Assembly (NCBI RefSeq): GCF_900182645.1
Contig: NZ_FXTA01000004.1
Span: 186,001 to 250,000 of the forward strand
From: Flavobacterium resistens
GTDB taxonomy: Bacteria > Bacteroidota > Bacteroidia > Flavobacteriales > Flavobacteriaceae
DNA: 64,000 nucleotides
Reading direction: 5' to 3'
Within the stretch, counting starts at the first letter, position 1, and each line of letters opens with the position of its first letter. A program made the translations under genes and the position numbers. The notes below the pieces were generated by a model, which saw only the letters and a program-made list of their open reading frames with translations, made no database searches and was not told where the DNA came from. Of this stretch, positions 42,947 to 51,642 are shown piece after piece.

Positions 42947-45184
42947 ATGAAAAACAAAATGATATACTTGTCGGCAGCTCTGGCTTTTGTGTTGTTTTCT
43001 TCTTGTAAAAATGATTCAAAATCTGAAGTTTCAGAAACAGTTCAAACGGAAGAATATAAAGGAAAAGAAATAAGTTCAGAGTTTGACGGCGAAATTGATA
43101 AACTGGTTTCTCAATTAACACTTGAGGAAAAAATTGGAATGCTTCACGGAAACAGCATGTTCAGTACCGGAGCAGTAGAACGTTTAGGCATTCCCGAATT
43201 AAAAATGGCGGATGGACCATTGGGAGTTCGTGAGGAAATTTCCAGAGACAGCTGGGCACCAGCCGGATTAACAAATGATTTTGCAACTTATTATCCTGCA
43301 GGAGGCGGTTTGGCAGCAACTTGGAATGCTGAAATGGCGCATACTTTCGGGAATAGTTTGGGAGAAGAGTTGCGCGCAAGAGATAAAGACATGTTGCTTT
43401 CTCCAGCAATTAATATGGTTAGAACGCCGCTTGGAGGAAGAACATATGAATATATGTCTGAAGATCCATTTTTGAATAAAAAAATCGCTGTGCCTTTGAT
43501 CGTTGGTTTACAGGAAAAAGACGTAATGGCTTGCGTAAAACATTATGCAGCAAACAATCAGGAAACCAATCGTGATTTTGTAGATGTTCAAATTGATGAA
43601 AGAACACTTCGCGAAATTTATCTTCCGGCATTTGAAGCTTCAGTAAAAGAAGCAAAATCGTATGCGATAATGGGCGCTTACAATAAATTCAGAGGAGAAT
43701 ATTTATGTGAAAACGATTATATGCTGAATAAAATTCTTCGTGACGAATGGGGATTTAAAGGCGTTGTAGTTTCAGATTGGGCAGCGGTTCATTCAACGGC
43801 AAAATCCCTAAAAAGTGGATTGGATATTGAAATGGGAACGCCAAAACCTTTCAATGAATTTTTCTTGGCAGATAAATTAATCGCGGCAGTGAAAGCAGGA
43901 GAAATTTCAGAAGCTGAAATTGATTTGCATGTAAAACGCATTTTAAGAGTTTTGTTCCAAGTAAAAGCAATGGGCGGAAAAGAGCGTGAAAAAGGAAGCA
44001 TTGCTACTGAAGCACATTATCAAGATGCTTACAAAATCGCTGCTGAAGATATTGTTTTATTGAAAAATAATAACAACGCGTTACCACTAAAACTGGATGG
44101 AGTTAAATCTATTGCTGTAATTGGAAATAATGCAACAAAGAAAAATTCTCTTGGTGGATTTGGTGCCGGAGTAAAAACAAAAAGAGAAGTTACACCGCTT
44201 GAAGGTTTAAAAAATAGATTGCCTTCATCTATAAAAATCAATTATGCCGAAGGTTATTTAGAACGTTACGACGAAAAAAATAAAGGGAAATTAGGAGATA
44301 TTACTTTAAACGGTCCTGTAACTATTGACGAATTAGATCCGGCAAAAGTTCAGGAAGCAGTTGAAGCAGCTAAAAAATCTGATGTTGCGGTGATTTTTGC
44401 TGGTTCAAATCGTGATTACGAAACTGAAGCTTCTGATAGAAGAACGTTGAAATTGCCTTTTGGACAGGAAGAATTAATCAAAAAAGTATTGGCAGTAAAC
44501 CCAAAAACAATTGTAGTTTTTGTTGCCGGAGCTCCATTTGATATTGATGAAATTACTAAAAAATCGCCTGCTGTGGTTTGGAGTTGGTTTAATGGTTCTG
44601 AAGGAGGAAATGCATTAGCCGATGTCATTTTAGGAAAAGTAAATCCGTCAGGAAAATTGCCTTGGACAATGCCTAAAAATATTATGGATTCGCCAGCACA
44701 TGCTACAAACAGTTTTCCGGGAGGAAAGTCGGTGAATTATGCTGAGGGACTTTTGATAGGTTACCGTTGGTTTGATACTAAAAATATTGCGCCTTTATTT
44801 CCTTTTGGTTACGGACTTTCATACACGACTTTTGCTATCGAAAATAGTAAAACGGATAAAACTTCTTATACTTCAAACGAAATTATTTCTGTTTCTGTTG
44901 ATGTAAAAAACACAGGAAAAGTTGACGGAAAAGAAGTTGTTCAAGTGTATTCTTCAAAAGCAGGTTCTAAAGTGACTCGTGCTTCTAAAGAATTAAAAGG
45001 TTTCAAAAAAGTATTGGTAAAATCGGGAAGTTCTGAAACGGTTACTATCCAAATTCCAGTTAAAGAATTAGCCTATTATGATGTTTCGGCTAAAAAATGG
45101 ACGGTTGAACCAGGAAAATATACGTTGAAAATTGGAAACTCATCAAGAGATATCAAAAAAGAGATTGCCATAACAATTCAATAA
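42947..45184 (+). CDS. GH3 family beta-glucosidase-like lipoprotein
   Basis: This 745-aa enzyme probably releases glucose from the xyloglucan backbone after side chains are removed. It has a lipoprotein-like signal (FSSC, Cys 20), a GH3 N-terminal barrel with KMADGPLGVR (substrate pocket), KHYAANNQE and the nucleophile D277 in GVVVSDWA. The C-terminal alpha/beta sandwich (AVIGNNA; VIFAGSNRDYETEASDR, containing the likely acid/base Glu) and a fibronectin III-like end domain (VDVKNTGKVDGKEVVQVY) follow. Beta-xylosidase is an alternative in this family. It is a full-length three-domain member. Confidence 0.92.
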   Translation: MKNKMIYLSAALAFVLFSSCKNDSKSEVSETVQTEEYKGKEISSEFDGEIDKLVSQLTLEEKIGMLHGNSMFSTGAVERLGIPELKMADGPLGVREEISRDSWAPAGLTNDFATYYPAGGGLAATWNAEMAHTFGNSLGEELRARDKDMLLSPAINMVRTPLGGRTYEYMSEDPFLNKKIAVPLIVGLQEKDVMACVKHYAANNQETNRDFVDVQIDERTLREIYLPAFEASVKEAKSYAIMGAYNKFRGEYLCENDYMLNKILRDEWGFKGVVVSDWAAVHSTAKSLKSGLDIEMGTPKPFNEFFLADKLIAAVKAGEISEAEIDLHVKRILRVLFQVKAMGGKEREKGSIATEAHYQDAYKIAAEDIVLLKNNNNALPLKLDGVKSIAVIGNNATKKNSLGGFGAGVKTKREVTPLEGLKNRLPSSIKINYAEGYLERYDEKNKGKLGDITLNGPVTIDELDPAKVQEAVEAAKKSDVAVIFAGSNRDYETEASDRRTLKLPFGQEELIKKVLAVNPKTIVVFVAGAPFDIDEITKKSPAVVWSWFNGSEGGNALADVILGKVNPSGKLPWTMPKNIMDSPAHATNSFPGGKSVNYAEGLLIGYRWFDTKNIAPLFPFGYGLSYTTFAIENSKTDKTSYTSNEIISVSVDVKNTGKVDGKEVVQVYSSKAGSKVTRASKELKGFKKVLVKSGSSETVTIQIPVKELAYYDVSAKKWTVEPGKYTLKIGNSSRDIKKEIAITIQ

Positions 45185-45224
45185 GAAGGTTGTTATTTTT
45201 TATAATAAGTTGAATAATGAATGA

Positions 45225-45247
45225 AGCGAACTGAAAACCAGTTCGCT
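45225..45247 (+). other. Hairpin between GH3 and GH5 genes
   Basis: A perfect 9-bp stem AGCGAACTG/CAGTTCGCT (45225-45233 with 45239-45247) has a 5-nt loop. T residues begin only 5 nt later, so it is at best a weak terminator. Confidence 0.6.
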
Positions 45248-45274
45248 GTTGCTTAATTTTTTAAATTATTTAAA

Positions 45275-46783
45275 ATGAAAAAAACAATACAGAAGTACAT
45301 ATTTAGCATCGCATCATTAATTGTATTTTTTGGCGTTTTGGCTTGCAGTGCTGATAAAGAAACACCGCAAAATTTAACCATAAATGCATTAACAGTTAAT
45401 AAAAATGCTATTGAAGCCAATAGTACAGAAACTACGACGGATATAACAATTCAGACAGATGTTACAGCTTGGCTGATGAATAGCACAAGTTCAAGCTGGA
45501 TTAAATTTAGTCAGGCAGGAGGAACATCAGGGAGTACTACTGTAAAAATTACGGTTTTAGAAAACACAGCAAATTCGGCAAGAACAGGAACAATTAAACT
45601 AACTTCTGGTCAGGCAGAACCTGTTGAAATTACTGTTTCCCAAAAAGCGGTAGTTCCTGCAAAAATTGAATATCCAAGTTATAATACGAGTCCGCTTGCA
45701 GCTGATGCATCTGGAATGTCAAGTACCGCAGTACAATTGGCAGCAAAAATAAAATTGGGCTGGAATATTGGAAATACTATGGAAGCTACTGGCGGTGAAA
45801 CAGCTTGGGGAAATCCAAAAATTACAAAACAGCTGATTGATTTAGTTAAAGCAAATGGTTTTAACGCGATTAGAATTCCATGTTCTTGGAATCAATATTT
45901 GGCAAATGCAAAAACGGCTGAGTTAAAAGCAGAATGGCTGAACCGAGTAAAAGAAGTAGTTCAGTATTGCGTAGACAATGATATGTATGTTTTGGTAAAT
46001 GTACACTGGGATGGTGGTTGGCTGGAAAATAATGTTACCGAAGCCAAAAAAGAAGAAAATAACGCAAAGCAAAAAGCGTTCTGGGAACAAATAGCAACAA
46101 CTTTACGCGGATTTGACGAACATTTATTATTTGCAAGCGCGAATGAACCAAATGTAGAAGACGCCACACAAATGGCCGTTTTAAATTCCTATCATCAAAC
46201 TTTTATCGATGCTGTTCGTTCAACTGGAGGAAAAAATGCGTATCGTATTTTAGTAGTTCAGGGACCTTCGACAGATATTGAAAAAACGAACAAATTAATG
46301 TTGACTTTGCCAACAGATAAAGTGGCAAATCGTTTAATGGCTGAGGTGCATTTTTACACTCCATATCAATTTTGTCTAATGGACAAAGATGCTGATTGGG
46401 GAAAAATGTTCTATTATTGGGGAAGCGGTTTCCATTCAACAACTGATGTTTCGCGAAATGCAACTTGGGGCGAAGAAGCTGATTTAGATAAACTTTTCAA
46501 ATCTATGAAAACGCAGTTTGTAGACAAAGGAATTCCGGTTTTATTGGGAGAATTTGGAGCAATCAGAAGAACGACTTTAACTGGTGCCGATTTGATTTTA
46601 CATCTAGCTTCAAGAGCTTACTTTTTAAAATATGTGGTAAAACAGTCTAAGGCAAACGGAATTTTGCCATTTTATTGGGATGCCGGAAATACAGGAAATA
46701 ATGGATCAGCCATTTTTGATCGATCAAATAATACAGTTTTCGATACTCAAGCTTTAAATGCGATGATTGAAGGACTGCAATAA
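45275..46783 (+). CDS. BACON-GH5 endo-xyloglucanase-like lipoprotein
   Basis: This 502-aa enzyme is the likely backbone-cutting endoglucanase of the locus. Acyl Cys 24 lies in GVLAC, then comes a BACON domain (about residues 38-125, with SSSWIKFSQAGG), a linker, and a GH5 barrel of subfamily 4 type (LGWNIGNTMEA and ETAWGNP). The acid/base is E291 in ASANEPN and the nucleophile is E426 in LLGEFGA. The same lipoprotein-BACON-GH5_4 architecture is that of BoGH5A, the vanguard endo-xyloglucanase of the Bacteroides ovatus xyloglucan PUL. It is predicted to sit on the outer cell surface and generate oligosaccharides for SusCD. Cellulase or mixed-linkage glucanase activity is the alternative. Confidence 0.92.
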   Translation: MKKTIQKYIFSIASLIVFFGVLACSADKETPQNLTINALTVNKNAIEANSTETTTDITIQTDVTAWLMNSTSSSWIKFSQAGGTSGSTTVKITVLENTANSARTGTIKLTSGQAEPVEITVSQKAVVPAKIEYPSYNTSPLAADASGMSSTAVQLAAKIKLGWNIGNTMEATGGETAWGNPKITKQLIDLVKANGFNAIRIPCSWNQYLANAKTAELKAEWLNRVKEVVQYCVDNDMYVLVNVHWDGGWLENNVTEAKKEENNAKQKAFWEQIATTLRGFDEHLLFASANEPNVEDATQMAVLNSYHQTFIDAVRSTGGKNAYRILVVQGPSTDIEKTNKLMLTLPTDKVANRLMAEVHFYTPYQFCLMDKDADWGKMFYYWGSGFHSTTDVSRNATWGEEADLDKLFKSMKTQFVDKGIPVLLGEFGAIRRTTLTGADLILHLASRAYFLKYVVKQSKANGILPFYWDAGNTGNNGSAIFDRSNNTVFDTQALNAMIEGLQ

Positions 46784-46808
46784 ATAACATATATTTGATT
46801 ATATATTT

Positions 46809-46860
46809 AACTGCAAAGTTCGCAATCCCGATAGCTATCGGGATTGCGAACTTTGCGGTT
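46809..46860. repeat. Perfect long palindrome
   Basis: A 52-bp palindrome is centred at 46834/46835, with 22-bp perfect arms (46813-46834 with 46835-46856) extended by one G-T pair and AAC/GTT. The centre reads CCCGATAGCTATCGGG. It lies between GH5 and CE20 and is followed by an AT-rich stretch. Confidence 0.85.
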
Positions 46861-46893
46861 AATTTTTAAAGTTAAATTTTTAAAATAAAGAAA

Positions 46894-48840
46894 ATGAAGA
46901 AATTGATAAGCTTTCTTTTTTTGGTATGTGGTATAATGGCAAATGCTAATATCAAAATGCCTTTGCTATTTTCAGACGGAATGGTATTACAGCGCAATAA
47001 AGCAATTCCAGTTTGGGGTTTTGCCGATGTAAATGAAAAAGTAGAAATTCATTTCAACAAACAAATCAAAAAAACGCAAGCCGATAAAAACGGAAAATGG
47101 ACCATCAATTTAGATGCTGAAAAAGCGGGCGGGCCTTTTGAACTTGTTATCATCGGAAAAAATAAAATTACGATTAAAGATGTTTTAGTTGGCGAAGTTT
47201 GGATTTGCAGCGGACAATCGAATATGGAATTTCAGGTTTTCAAAACCATGAATGCCGAAAAAGAAATGAATAATGCTGACTATCCAATGATTCGTCATTT
47301 TGGAGTTGCGCAGGATTTAAGCGGGAAACCGAAAGACGATTTAAAAGCCGGAAAATGGGAAGTTTCAAGCAAAGAAACAGTCGGCAATTTTACTGCAGTT
47401 GGATTTTATTTCGCCAGAAAATTATATGCCGAATTAAAAATCCCAATCGGAATTATCAATACATCTTGGGGTGGAACCAATGTCGAAACCTGGACAAGCC
47501 GTGAAGCATTTCAAAATAGTGCAGAATTCAAAAACATGATTGCCGATGTTCCAGTAATGAATGTCGATTCTATTTCTGTTTTATACGCAAAGCGAATGAA
47601 AGAAAGGGTTGAGAAAATTCAAGGAACTTCAGTAAGTACAGCAAATGAAAATACTTTCAAAGAACTTTCTTTTGATGATAATTCCTGGGGCGAATTAATT
47701 ACACCAAGTTTATGGGAGAATCAGCCTTTAGGTGATTTAGATGGTGTGGTTTGGATGCGAAAAACCATAACACTTTCAGCAGAAGATATTAAAAATAAAG
47801 CAACTTTAAGTTTAGCAAAAGTCGACGACGAAGATATTACTTATGTAAACGGAATCGAAGTCGGTAAAAACACGCAATGGGATTTTAAAAGAGTATATCA
47901 AATTCCGGAAAATGTTCTAAAAGAAGGAAAAAATGTAATCGCTGTTCGAATTGTTGATAACAGTGGCGGTGGCGGAATTTATGGAGAATCGGAAGATTTA
48001 AAATTAACGGTGGGAAGTAAAGTAATTCCGCTTGCCGGGAAATGGAAATTCAGAGTAATTGTTGTAAAAACTGCTTTATCGCCAAATAGCTATCCGTCAT
48101 TATTATATAACGCAATGGTAAATCCGTTGGTTCCTTATGCAATTGAAGGCGTTTTATGGTATCAGGGCGAAGCGAATGTTTGGAGAGCAAATCAGTATAA
48201 AAAAGCATTTCCGTTAATGATCACCGATTGGAGAACAAAATTCAAACAAGGCGATTTTCCTTTTTATTTCGTTCAATTATCAACTTTTGATGAAACCGGA
48301 GGAAACAGCAAAAAAGGAAGCCGTTGGGCAGAACTTCGCGAAGCACAGTCTGAAACTTTAAAATTGAAAAATACCGGAATGGCTGTTACCACAGATATCG
48401 GAAATGCAAAAGATATTCACCCAACAAACAAACAAGATGTTGGATTGCGTCTTGCAGCAATTGCATTAAATAATGTTTACAGCAAAAAACAGGTTTTCAG
48501 CGGACCAACATATAAATCTCAAGAAATAAAAGGGAATGAAATTATTTTGACTTTCGATCACATCGGCAGCGGATTATCAACGCCAAATAACGATGAATTA
48601 AAAGGTTTTGAAATCGCAGGCGCAGATAAAGTTTTTCATTCCGCGAAAGCGATAATAAAAGACAATAAAATAATTGTTTCAAGTGACAAAGTTCAAAATC
48701 CTGTTGCGGTTCATTACGGCTGGGCAGACGACGACACACAAATTAATCTTTTCAATAAAGAAAAATTTCCAGCTTCGCCTTTCAGAACTGATAATTGGGA
48801 AATGATTACAGCAAACGAAATATATAAGGTGAGTAAATAG
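46894..48840 (+). CDS. SASA-domain (CE20-like) xyloglucan acetylesterase
   Basis: This 648-aa exported esterase has a signal peptide (MKKLISFLFLVCGIMANA) and the SGNH-type nucleophile S109 in ICSGQSNMEFQ. The late catalytic Asp/His pair is in KDIHPTNKQDVGLR. A jelly-roll insertion with GH2-like sugar-binding features (FDDNSWGEL ... VVWMRKTI ... VDDEDITYVNG) splits the catalytic domain, as in CE20 xyloglucan acetylesterases of Xanthomonas. SASA proteins are often labelled sialate O-acetylesterase, but no sialic-acid genes are nearby. Removal of acetyl groups from xyloglucan galactose fits the locus. A tandem repeat begins directly after its stop. Confidence 0.88.
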   Translation: MKKLISFLFLVCGIMANANIKMPLLFSDGMVLQRNKAIPVWGFADVNEKVEIHFNKQIKKTQADKNGKWTINLDAEKAGGPFELVIIGKNKITIKDVLVGEVWICSGQSNMEFQVFKTMNAEKEMNNADYPMIRHFGVAQDLSGKPKDDLKAGKWEVSSKETVGNFTAVGFYFARKLYAELKIPIGIINTSWGGTNVETWTSREAFQNSAEFKNMIADVPVMNVDSISVLYAKRMKERVEKIQGTSVSTANENTFKELSFDDNSWGELITPSLWENQPLGDLDGVVWMRKTITLSAEDIKNKATLSLAKVDDEDITYVNGIEVGKNTQWDFKRVYQIPENVLKEGKNVIAVRIVDNSGGGGIYGESEDLKLTVGSKVIPLAGKWKFRVIVVKTALSPNSYPSLLYNAMVNPLVPYAIEGVLWYQGEANVWRANQYKKAFPLMITDWRTKFKQGDFPFYFVQLSTFDETGGNSKKGSRWAELREAQSETLKLKNTGMAVTTDIGNAKDIHPTNKQDVGLRLAAIALNNVYSKKQVFSGPTYKSQEIKGNEIILTFDHIGSGLSTPNNDELKGFEIAGADKVFHSAKAIIKDNKIIVSSDKVQNPVAVHYGWADDDTQINLFNKEKFPASPFRTDNWEMITANEIYKVSK

Positions 48841-48919
48841 TAATTAGTGAATAGTAATTAGTGAATAGTCATTAGTGAATAGTCATTAGTGAATAGTCAT
48901 TAGTGAATAGTCATTAGTA
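48841..48919. repeat. 14-bp tandem repeat
   Basis: Five full copies and one partial copy of a 14-bp unit are present, first as TAATTAGTGAATAG twice and then as TCATTAGTGAATAG. They begin at the base after the CE20 stop codon. Similar words occur at 58104-58164. Confidence 0.9.
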
Positions 48920-48929
48920 AAAGTTTCTG

Positions 48930-49000
48930 GCGTGATCCCGCTATCTTAACGGGACCGAGCTATACGCTCCGCGGTGGCGGATAGCTCCTATCCCTCACGC
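48930..49000. other. GC-rich cloverleaf-like structured element
   Basis: This 71-nt segment is much richer in GC than its surroundings. Outer arms GCGTGA (48930-48935) and TCACGC (48995-49000) enclose three hairpins: TCCCG/CGGGA (48936-48940 with 48950-48954), GAGC/GCTC (48957-48960 with 48966-48969) and GGATAG/CTATCC (48979-48984 with 48988-48993). It is not a tRNA, since there is no T-loop sequence or anticodon arm pattern. It could be a repeat element or a small RNA. Confidence 0.65.
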
Positions 49001-49084
49001 ACATAAAATGTCTATAAATACAAATGAAAATTCCTCAGGAATGATTAATATTGTAGAAACTACACTTCTAACCAAAATGCAATC

Positions 49085-51493
49085 ATGAATTCAAAACTCA
49101 TAAAAAAAATATTCTTTGTTTTACTTCTTACATTTTACGGCATAAACATTTCGGCGCAGTCGAATCATATTTTGTGGTATAAACAGCCAGCCGAATTTTT
49201 TGAAGAAAGCCTTGTTTTAGGAAACGGAAAAATGGGAGCAACTGTTTTTGGTGGTGCAAATTCAGATAAAATTTATCTGAATGACATTACGCTTTGGTCG
49301 GGTGAACCTGTAAATGCTAATATGAATCCGGAAGCTTACAAAAACATTCCGGCAATTCGAGAAGCTTTAAAAAATGAAAATTATAAACTGGCCGAAGAAT
49401 TAAATAAAAAAGTTCAAGGCAAAAACTCGGAATCGTATTCGCCTTTAGGAACATTAGAAATCAATAATTCCGAAAAAGGAAGTGCTGTAAATTATCATCG
49501 CGAACTCGATCTTTCAAATGCAATTTCAAAAGTAAGTTACGAAATGGCAGGCATAAAATATACACGTGAATATTTTGTGTCAGCGCCAGATCAAATCATG
49601 ATAATCAAATTAACAGCCGATCAAAAAGGCGCTTTGAATTTTGATGTTAATTTAAAAAGTCTGTTACAATCAAATGTCGAAGTGAAAGGTAATATATTGG
49701 TAATGACAGGTTCTGCGCCAATTCACGAAAATGCTGGATATACTGTTTTGCCAAAATACTTAAACATTAAAGAAAGAGGAACAAAATTTACGACTTTAGT
49801 TCAAATCAAAAAAACCGACGGAAAAATTACAAGTTCTCGGGAATCTTTAACTTTAAAAGATGCAACTGAAGCCATTATTTATGTTTCCGTTGCAACCAGT
49901 TTTAATGGTTTTGATAAAAATCCTGCAACTGAAGGTTTAGACGATATAACATTGGCATTGCAAAATTTGAACAAAGCGTACGCAAAACCATTCGATAAAA
50001 TTAAAGAAAACCACATTGCTGATTATCAAAAATTCTTCAATCGTGTCGATTTAGACCTTGGAAAAACCACCGCGCCAGACTTACCAACAGATGAGCGTTT
50101 ATTACGCTACGCCGACGGGAAAGAAGATAAAAATCTCGAAATTCTGTATTTTAATTTCGGGCGTTATTTGTTGATCAGTTCATCTCGAACAATTGGCGTT
50201 CCGGCAAATTTACAAGGACTTTGGAATCCGTATCTGAATCCGCCTTGGAGTAGCAATTATACCATGAATATTAATCTGGAAGAAAATTACTGGCTGGCAG
50301 AAAATACAAATCTTTCCGAAATGCATTTGCCTCTTTTAAGTTTTATAAAAAATCTTTCGGTAACAGGAAAAGTTACTGCAAAGACTTTTTATGGCATAAA
50401 TGAAGGCTGGGCAGCGGCGCATAATTCGGATATTTGGGCAATGACTAATCCGGTTGGACAATTTGGAAAAGAAGAACCTATGTGGGCGTGTTGGCCAATT
50501 GCGGGCGCATGGCTGAGTACGCATATCTGGGAACATTATACTTTTACGAAAGATGTAGCTTATTTGAAAAAAGAAGGTTATCCGTTAATGAAAGGTGCAG
50601 CCGAATTTTGTTTAAACTGGCTTGTGACGGATAAAAACGGAAATTTAATAACATCGCCATCTACTTCGCCAGAAAATCAATATAAGTTGGCAGATGGTTT
50701 TGTCGGAGCTACTTTATATGGAGGAACTGCAGATTTGGCAATGATTCGCGAATGTTTTGATAAAACCATAAAAGCTTCAAAAGTGCTGAATACAGATGCT
50801 GCTTTTAGAGAAAAATTAGAAAAAGCGCTTGAGAAATTTCATCCATATCAAATTGGGAAAAAAGGAAATTTGCAAGAATGGTATTTTGACTGGGATGATA
50901 ATGAGCCAAAACACCGTCATCAATCGCATTTATTCGGACTTTTTCCAGGAAATCATATTACGCCGTTAAAAACACCAGATTTGGCGGAAGCTTCGAGAAA
51001 AACGCTCGAAATAAAAGGCGACGAAACAACAGGTTGGTCAAAAGGTTGGAGAATTAATCTTTGGGCGCGACTTTGGGATGGAAATCGTGCTTATAAAATG
51101 TATCGCGAATTATTACGTTACGTAGATCCTGATAAAAAGAAAACCGAAAAGCCAAGACGAGGAGGAGGAACGTATCCAAATTTATTTGATGCGCATCCGC
51201 CATTTCAAATTGACGGAAATTTTGGTGGTGCAGCAGCCGTTGCCGAAATGTTGGTTCAGTCAGATGAAAATGAGATTCGTTTGCTTCCTGCTTTGCCTGA
51301 CGCTTGGGAAGAAGGTGCTGTAAAAGGAATTTGCGCAAGAGGCGGATTTGAAATTGAAATGAACTGGAGCAACAAAACGATTCAAAAATTGATCGTTTCT
51401 TCTAAAATTGGAGGAAAAACAACTTTGATTTTCGGGGATAAAAAGCAGGAAATTGTTTTGAAAAAAGGAGAGAAGTTAGAAGTGAAATTCTAA
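49085..51493 (+). CDS. GH95 alpha-L-fucosidase
   Basis: This 802-aa exported enzyme closes the PUL. A signal peptide ends near NISAQ, then come an N-terminal beta domain (ESLVLGNGKMGATVFGG), a helical linker and an (alpha/alpha)6 barrel. Residues aligning with the known GH95 site are visible: the Asn pair N395 and N397 in MNINLEENYW, E530 in TSPSTSPENQY, and D710 in FQIDGNFGG. The family inverts alpha-1,2-fucosides and some alpha-L-galactosides. In this setting it would remove the terminal fucose of fucogalactoxyloglucan before GH2 acts. Length is normal for the family. Strong hairpins follow within 150 bp. Confidence 0.93.
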   Translation: MNSKLIKKIFFVLLLTFYGINISAQSNHILWYKQPAEFFEESLVLGNGKMGATVFGGANSDKIYLNDITLWSGEPVNANMNPEAYKNIPAIREALKNENYKLAEELNKKVQGKNSESYSPLGTLEINNSEKGSAVNYHRELDLSNAISKVSYEMAGIKYTREYFVSAPDQIMIIKLTADQKGALNFDVNLKSLLQSNVEVKGNILVMTGSAPIHENAGYTVLPKYLNIKERGTKFTTLVQIKKTDGKITSSRESLTLKDATEAIIYVSVATSFNGFDKNPATEGLDDITLALQNLNKAYAKPFDKIKENHIADYQKFFNRVDLDLGKTTAPDLPTDERLLRYADGKEDKNLEILYFNFGRYLLISSSRTIGVPANLQGLWNPYLNPPWSSNYTMNINLEENYWLAENTNLSEMHLPLLSFIKNLSVTGKVTAKTFYGINEGWAAAHNSDIWAMTNPVGQFGKEEPMWACWPIAGAWLSTHIWEHYTFTKDVAYLKKEGYPLMKGAAEFCLNWLVTDKNGNLITSPSTSPENQYKLADGFVGATLYGGTADLAMIRECFDKTIKASKVLNTDAAFREKLEKALEKFHPYQIGKKGNLQEWYFDWDDNEPKHRHQSHLFGLFPGNHITPLKTPDLAEASRKTLEIKGDETTGWSKGWRINLWARLWDGNRAYKMYRELLRYVDPDKKKTEKPRRGGGTYPNLFDAHPPFQIDGNFGGAAAVAEMLVQSDENEIRLLPALPDAWEEGAVKGICARGGFEIEMNWSNKTIQKLIVSSKIGGKTTLIFGDKKQEIVLKKGEKLEVKF

Positions 51494-51511
51494 ATATTAT
51501 TATGAAAACTA

Positions 51512-51579
51512 TTGTCATCCTGAGCGAATTCGAAGGCTCGCATTGTAAAAAGAGGCTTCAACTTCGCTCAGCCTGACAA
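51512..51579. repeat. REP-like inverted repeat
   Basis: TTGTCATCCTGAGCGAA (51512-51528) and a 17-nt near-complement (51563-51579, two mismatches) flank 34 bp. It lies just after GH95 and resembles a dispersed palindromic repeat. Confidence 0.65.
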
Positions 51580-51589
51580 ACTGAATAGT

Positions 51590-51622
51590 AAACCCGACAG
51601 GTTTTTAAAACTTGTCGGGTTT
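51590..51622 (+). terminator. CCCGACA hairpin, copy 2; likely PUL terminator
   Basis: AAACCCGACA (51590-51599) pairs perfectly with TGTCGGGTTT (51613-51622), followed by ATTT. It matches the hairpin at 41231-41264. Confidence 0.7.
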
Positions 51623-51642
51623 ATTTCTGTGTATAAAAATTT

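Noticed and set aside
43161..43655. Open frames of 78-82 aa on the strand opposite the GH3 gene.
   Set aside because: They are shadows of a strongly coding frame, Leu/His-rich, with no start signals or domain features.
46894..48840. Sialic-acid metabolism, from the usual sialate O-acetylesterase label.
   Set aside because: No sialidase, lyase or transporter is nearby, and the locus and domain insertion fit a CE20-type xyloglucan esterase.
48841..48919. The 14-bp tandem repeat as a CRISPR array.
   Set aside because: Units are contiguous, without spacers, and there are no cas genes.
48930..49000. The cloverleaf-like element as a tRNA gene.
   Set aside because: It lacks the GGTTC-type T-loop, a proper anticodon arm and the 7-bp acceptor stem.
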